DNA of 64,000 bases from Vreelandella zhaodongensis (GTDB lineage: Bacteria; Pseudomonadota; Gammaproteobacteria; Pseudomonadales; Halomonadaceae): positions 1 through 64,000 of the forward strand of contig NZ_JACCDD010000009.1 of assembly GCF_013415115.1 (NCBI RefSeq), in the 5' to 3' direction. A model generated the notes under the pieces. It was not told the origin of the DNA. It saw only the letters and a list, made by a program, of their open reading frames with translations, and did not search any database. Shown here piece by piece: positions 61,494 to 64,000 of the stretch (positions within the stretch are counted from its first letter, which is position 1; the number at the start of each line of letters is the position of its first letter). The position numbers were made by a program, and so were the translations under genes.

Positions 61494-63752
61494 TTGTCGG
61501 ATTCTGTTTCTACCCAGGCACCACCTAAAGAAGCGGCTTCACCACCCTTTAAGGTGCTGAAAGTCGCCCTGCCATCGCCGCTGCGGCGCCTGTTTGACTA
61601 TTTGCCAGCACGCGAAGCGCCAACGTGCGGCTGGCAGACAGGGCTGAGAGTGCGCGTTCCCTTCGGCCGTCGGGAAGTCGTCGGCGTTGTCGTAGCGCTT
61701 ACCAATGACAGCGAGCTGCCCCACTCCAAGCTGCGTGCCATTAGCGAGGTACTAGACGATGCCCCGCTACCCAACGACTGGCAGTGGCTGTGCCAGTTCA
61801 CCGCCCGCTACTACCAGCATAGCCTGGGCGACACCATGCAAATGGCCATGCCTGCCCGGCTACGCCAGGGTCACCCAATGGCGGGGCGCACGCACACCCT
61901 GTGGCTGCCAATCGACACCGATAATCACATGCCGCTGCAGCGTGCCCCCAAACAAGCTGAACTTTATGCACTGCTACGCCAGCACCCACATGGCCTAGCG
62001 GGTCGCGCAATTAGCGCTCATGGCTATACCCGCGACCAACTTTTAGCCCTGCAACACAAAGGCTTCGCCCGTGCCCAGGAAATATCTCTAACCGCGGCAC
62101 AGCCAACGAGTGGCAGCCTGTTGGCTGAGCCATCACTGCCGCTCAATCGAGAGCAAGCTACTGCGCTTGCCGCGCTGCATGAAAAGCTCGACAGCTACCA
62201 CCCCTGTTTACTGGAAGGCGTTACCGGCAGTGGTAAAACCGAAATATATCTTCAGCTAATAGAAGCTCTCGCAGCCAAGGGCAAGCAGTCCCTAGTCTTG
62301 GTACCTGAAATCGGCCTCACCCCCCAAACCCTGGCACGCTTTAAAAGTCGCTTCAAGGTGCCGGTGGTAGCGCTGCACTCTGGGCTTACCGACCCAGAGC
62401 GCCTAGATGTGTGGGAAGCCGCCGCCAATGGTCGCGCATTGGTGATTATTGGCACACGTTCGGCAATTTTTACCCCACTGGCTAACCCTGGGGCCATTAT
62501 TGTGGACGAGGAGCATGATGGCTCTTACAAGCAGCACGATGGGCTACGCTATCATGCTCGTGATTTAGCCGTGGCCAGGGCGCATTACCACAGTATTCCG
62601 CTGCTACTGGGCAGTGCTACACCTTCCTTCGAAAGCCTGCAGCAGGCGCTTTCCGGCACTTATCGCCACCTTCGGCTCACCCAGCGCCCTAGCCGTCACC
62701 CGCCCGCCAAACTCGAATTGATTGATCTACGCCACCAGCGACGCCAAGGCGGGCTTCTCCCCGGCGCTATCGCCGCCATCAAAAACACCTTAAAGGCAGG
62801 CAAACAGGCGCTCGTATTTATCAATCGTCGAGGCTTTGCTCCCACACTTGCCTGCCACAGTTGCGGATGGATAGCCGAATGCGGACAGTGCGACTCACGT
62901 ATGACCCTTCACCGCCAGCCCCCGCTACTCGCTTGCCACCACTGCGATAGCCGCCGCGCCCTGCCAGACGCCTGCCCTGAGTGCGGCAGCGGTGACCTGC
63001 GCGCCCTAGGCAGCGGCACCGAAAGAACTGAAGAAACGCTACAAGGCTTGTTCCCTAACGTTACCGTGCACCGTATTGACCGCGACAGTACGCGTAAAAA
63101 AGAGAGTTTTGAGAAAATCCTCAAGGAGATTCAGCGAGGTGAGCCCTGCCTGCTAGTCGGCACCCAAATGCTTGCCAAAGGTCATCACCTGCCCCATGTA
63201 ACGCTGGTGGTGGTGGTCAATGCTGACGGCGGGCTCTACGCTGCCGACTTTCGTGCTCTTGAACACAGTGCGCAACTGCTAGAGCAGGTGGCTGGGCGTG
63301 CTGGGCGCGCCGCTCACCCTGGGCGCGTATTGGTTCAAACCCTGCACCCTGATGACCCTCACCTGGGCCAACTTGCTGAAAACGGCTACGGCGCCTTGGC
63401 ACGAAACCTTTTGGAAGAGCGCCGCATCGCAAAACTGCCACCTTTTTGCTTTATGGCACTGCTACGATTCGAAAGTCCCAAAGAAGAAACGGCTCTGTCT
63501 TTGGCTCAGCAAGCTGCCCAGGCATTGCGCGAATGGTTAACAATGGTAAATCTACCGGTCCGCTGCCTAGGCCCAGTTCCAGCCCCCATGGAGCGTCGTC
63601 AAAACCGTTATCATGTACACATCATGCTGGCGGCCGATAAACGCAGCCAGCGCCACGCCGCTGCCAACTGGCTGGTACAGTGGCTAGAGGCCAATCGAGA
63701 AGCGCGCAAAGTACGCTGGTCTATCGACATTGACCCGCAAACCCTCGCCTAA
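61494..63752 (+). CDS. priA: Primosomal replication restart helicase PriA
   Basis: 3'-5' helicase that reloads the replisome at stalled forks. N-terminal DNA-binding domain with VALPSPLRRLFDYLP; Walker A GVTGSGKTEIY (about residue 243), DEEHD box (about 337), GSATPSFES; zinc module with CHSCGWIAECGQC and later CHHC/CPEC (about 453-503); then VGTQMLAKGHHLPHVTLV and QVAGRAGRAAHPGRV. I choose the TTG at 61494 (752 residues) because GGAGG lies 4 nt upstream and length fits E. coli (732); an earlier in-frame TTG at 61407 would add 29 residues unlike the family. Confidence 0.95.
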   Translation: MSDSVSTQAPPKEAASPPFKVLKVALPSPLRRLFDYLPAREAPTCGWQTGLRVRVPFGRREVVGVVVALTNDSELPHSKLRAISEVLDDAPLPNDWQWLCQFTARYYQHSLGDTMQMAMPARLRQGHPMAGRTHTLWLPIDTDNHMPLQRAPKQAELYALLRQHPHGLAGRAISAHGYTRDQLLALQHKGFARAQEISLTAAQPTSGSLLAEPSLPLNREQATALAALHEKLDSYHPCLLEGVTGSGKTEIYLQLIEALAAKGKQSLVLVPEIGLTPQTLARFKSRFKVPVVALHSGLTDPERLDVWEAAANGRALVIIGTRSAIFTPLANPGAIIVDEEHDGSYKQHDGLRYHARDLAVARAHYHSIPLLLGSATPSFESLQQALSGTYRHLRLTQRPSRHPPAKLELIDLRHQRRQGGLLPGAIAAIKNTLKAGKQALVFINRRGFAPTLACHSCGWIAECGQCDSRMTLHRQPPLLACHHCDSRRALPDACPECGSGDLRALGSGTERTEETLQGLFPNVTVHRIDRDSTRKKESFEKILKEIQRGEPCLLVGTQMLAKGHHLPHVTLVVVVNADGGLYAADFRALEHSAQLLEQVAGRAGRAAHPGRVLVQTLHPDDPHLGQLAENGYGALARNLLEERRIAKLPPFCFMALLRFESPKEETALSLAQQAAQALREWLTMVNLPVRCLGPVPAPMERRQNRYHVHIMLAADKRSQRHAAANWLVQWLEANREARKVRWSIDIDPQTLA

Positions 63753-63931
63753 CGGCGGACATTCAGCGCTTGCTTCGCTGACCTTCTAACGGAATACGGC
63801 TTTGAAAGTGCGCGCCAATTGCCGATAATGGCCGCTTTGCGACTGCATTTACATTTATATGAATAACTGCATTACCATTTACATGTATATGCACATGCAC
63901 ACGCCGCCATCGACGACATCCGGATATTTAA

Positions 63932-64000
63932 ATGAAAGACACCATTGTTACTTTGCTAGAAGGCGCGATTGCCGCGCTTAAGCACCAAGGCGTGCTGCCC
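63932..64000 (+). CDS. argS: Arginyl-tRNA synthetase, first 23 codons
   Basis: ATG at 63932 opens a frame to the window edge reading MKDTIVTLLEGAIAALK. This matches the start of Pseudomonas/Halomonas-type ArgS (MKDTIxxLxxxAL...GVLP). The position after priA is the usual one. Only the N-terminal start is visible. Confidence 0.75.
   Translation, partial: MKDTIVTLLEGAIAALKHQGVLP

Overview
The window looks like a chromosomal segment of a Halomonas-like gammaproteobacterium. The core genes and their order (dapA-bamC-purC, bcp, an AI-2E/PerM permease, a TusA-like protein, bepA, nadA; scpA-scpB-rluB; purL/mltF/tadA; rpmE/priA/argS) match the Pseudomonas/Halomonas type of gammaproteobacteria. The flanking genes have moderately high GC. 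The species is inferred, not proven.

Region 1 (1-37562) is a surface-adhesin locus, all on the minus strand. In transcription order it holds: giant trimeric autotransporter adhesin (TAA) 3 (4437 aa); a BamE/SmpA-plus-OmpA lipoprotein resembling TpgA; giant TAA 2 (4942 aa); a second TpgA-like lipoprotein; and TAA 1 (at least 1869 aa, running off the left edge). All three adhesins start with almost the same extended signal peptide. TAA 2 carries 17 tandem copies of a roughly 176-residue stalk cassette (about 8.9 kb of DNA repeat). TAA 3 carries seven relatives of that cassette plus four copies of a roughly 0.94 kb head module, two of which share about 1.1 kb that reads as identical. The three spaces upstream of the adhesins are AT-rich. 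An OmpR-type response regulator without an adjacent kinase (37563-38342) is transcribed divergently from TAA 3 and is the obvious candidate local regulator.

Region 2 (38360-64000) is housekeeping: purine synthesis (purC, purL), lysine/cell-wall precursor (dapA), outer-membrane assembly (bamC, bepA), peroxide defence (bcp), a permease coupled to a sulfur-carrier protein, NAD synthesis (nadA), two identical tRNA-Lys genes, chromosome segregation with rRNA modification (scpA-scpB-rluB), DNA repair (radD), a crotonase, a lytic transglycosylase (mltF), tRNA editing (tadA), an acyl-CoA thioesterase (tesB), a short malic enzyme, ribosomal protein L31, the primosome helicase PriA and the first 23 codons of argS. 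Several starts were moved from the longest ORF to the site supported by a Shine-Dalgarno sequence and family length.

The most unusual content is the adhesin locus: repeated adhesin-TpgA pairs, mosaic stalk cassettes shared between two neighbouring genes, and an orphan regulator at its head. Smaller curiosities are a 14-bp palindrome upstream of both tesB/tadA and the malic enzyme gene, three tandem three-codon mini-ORFs in front of scpA, and a hairpin between TAA 2 and its partner gene.
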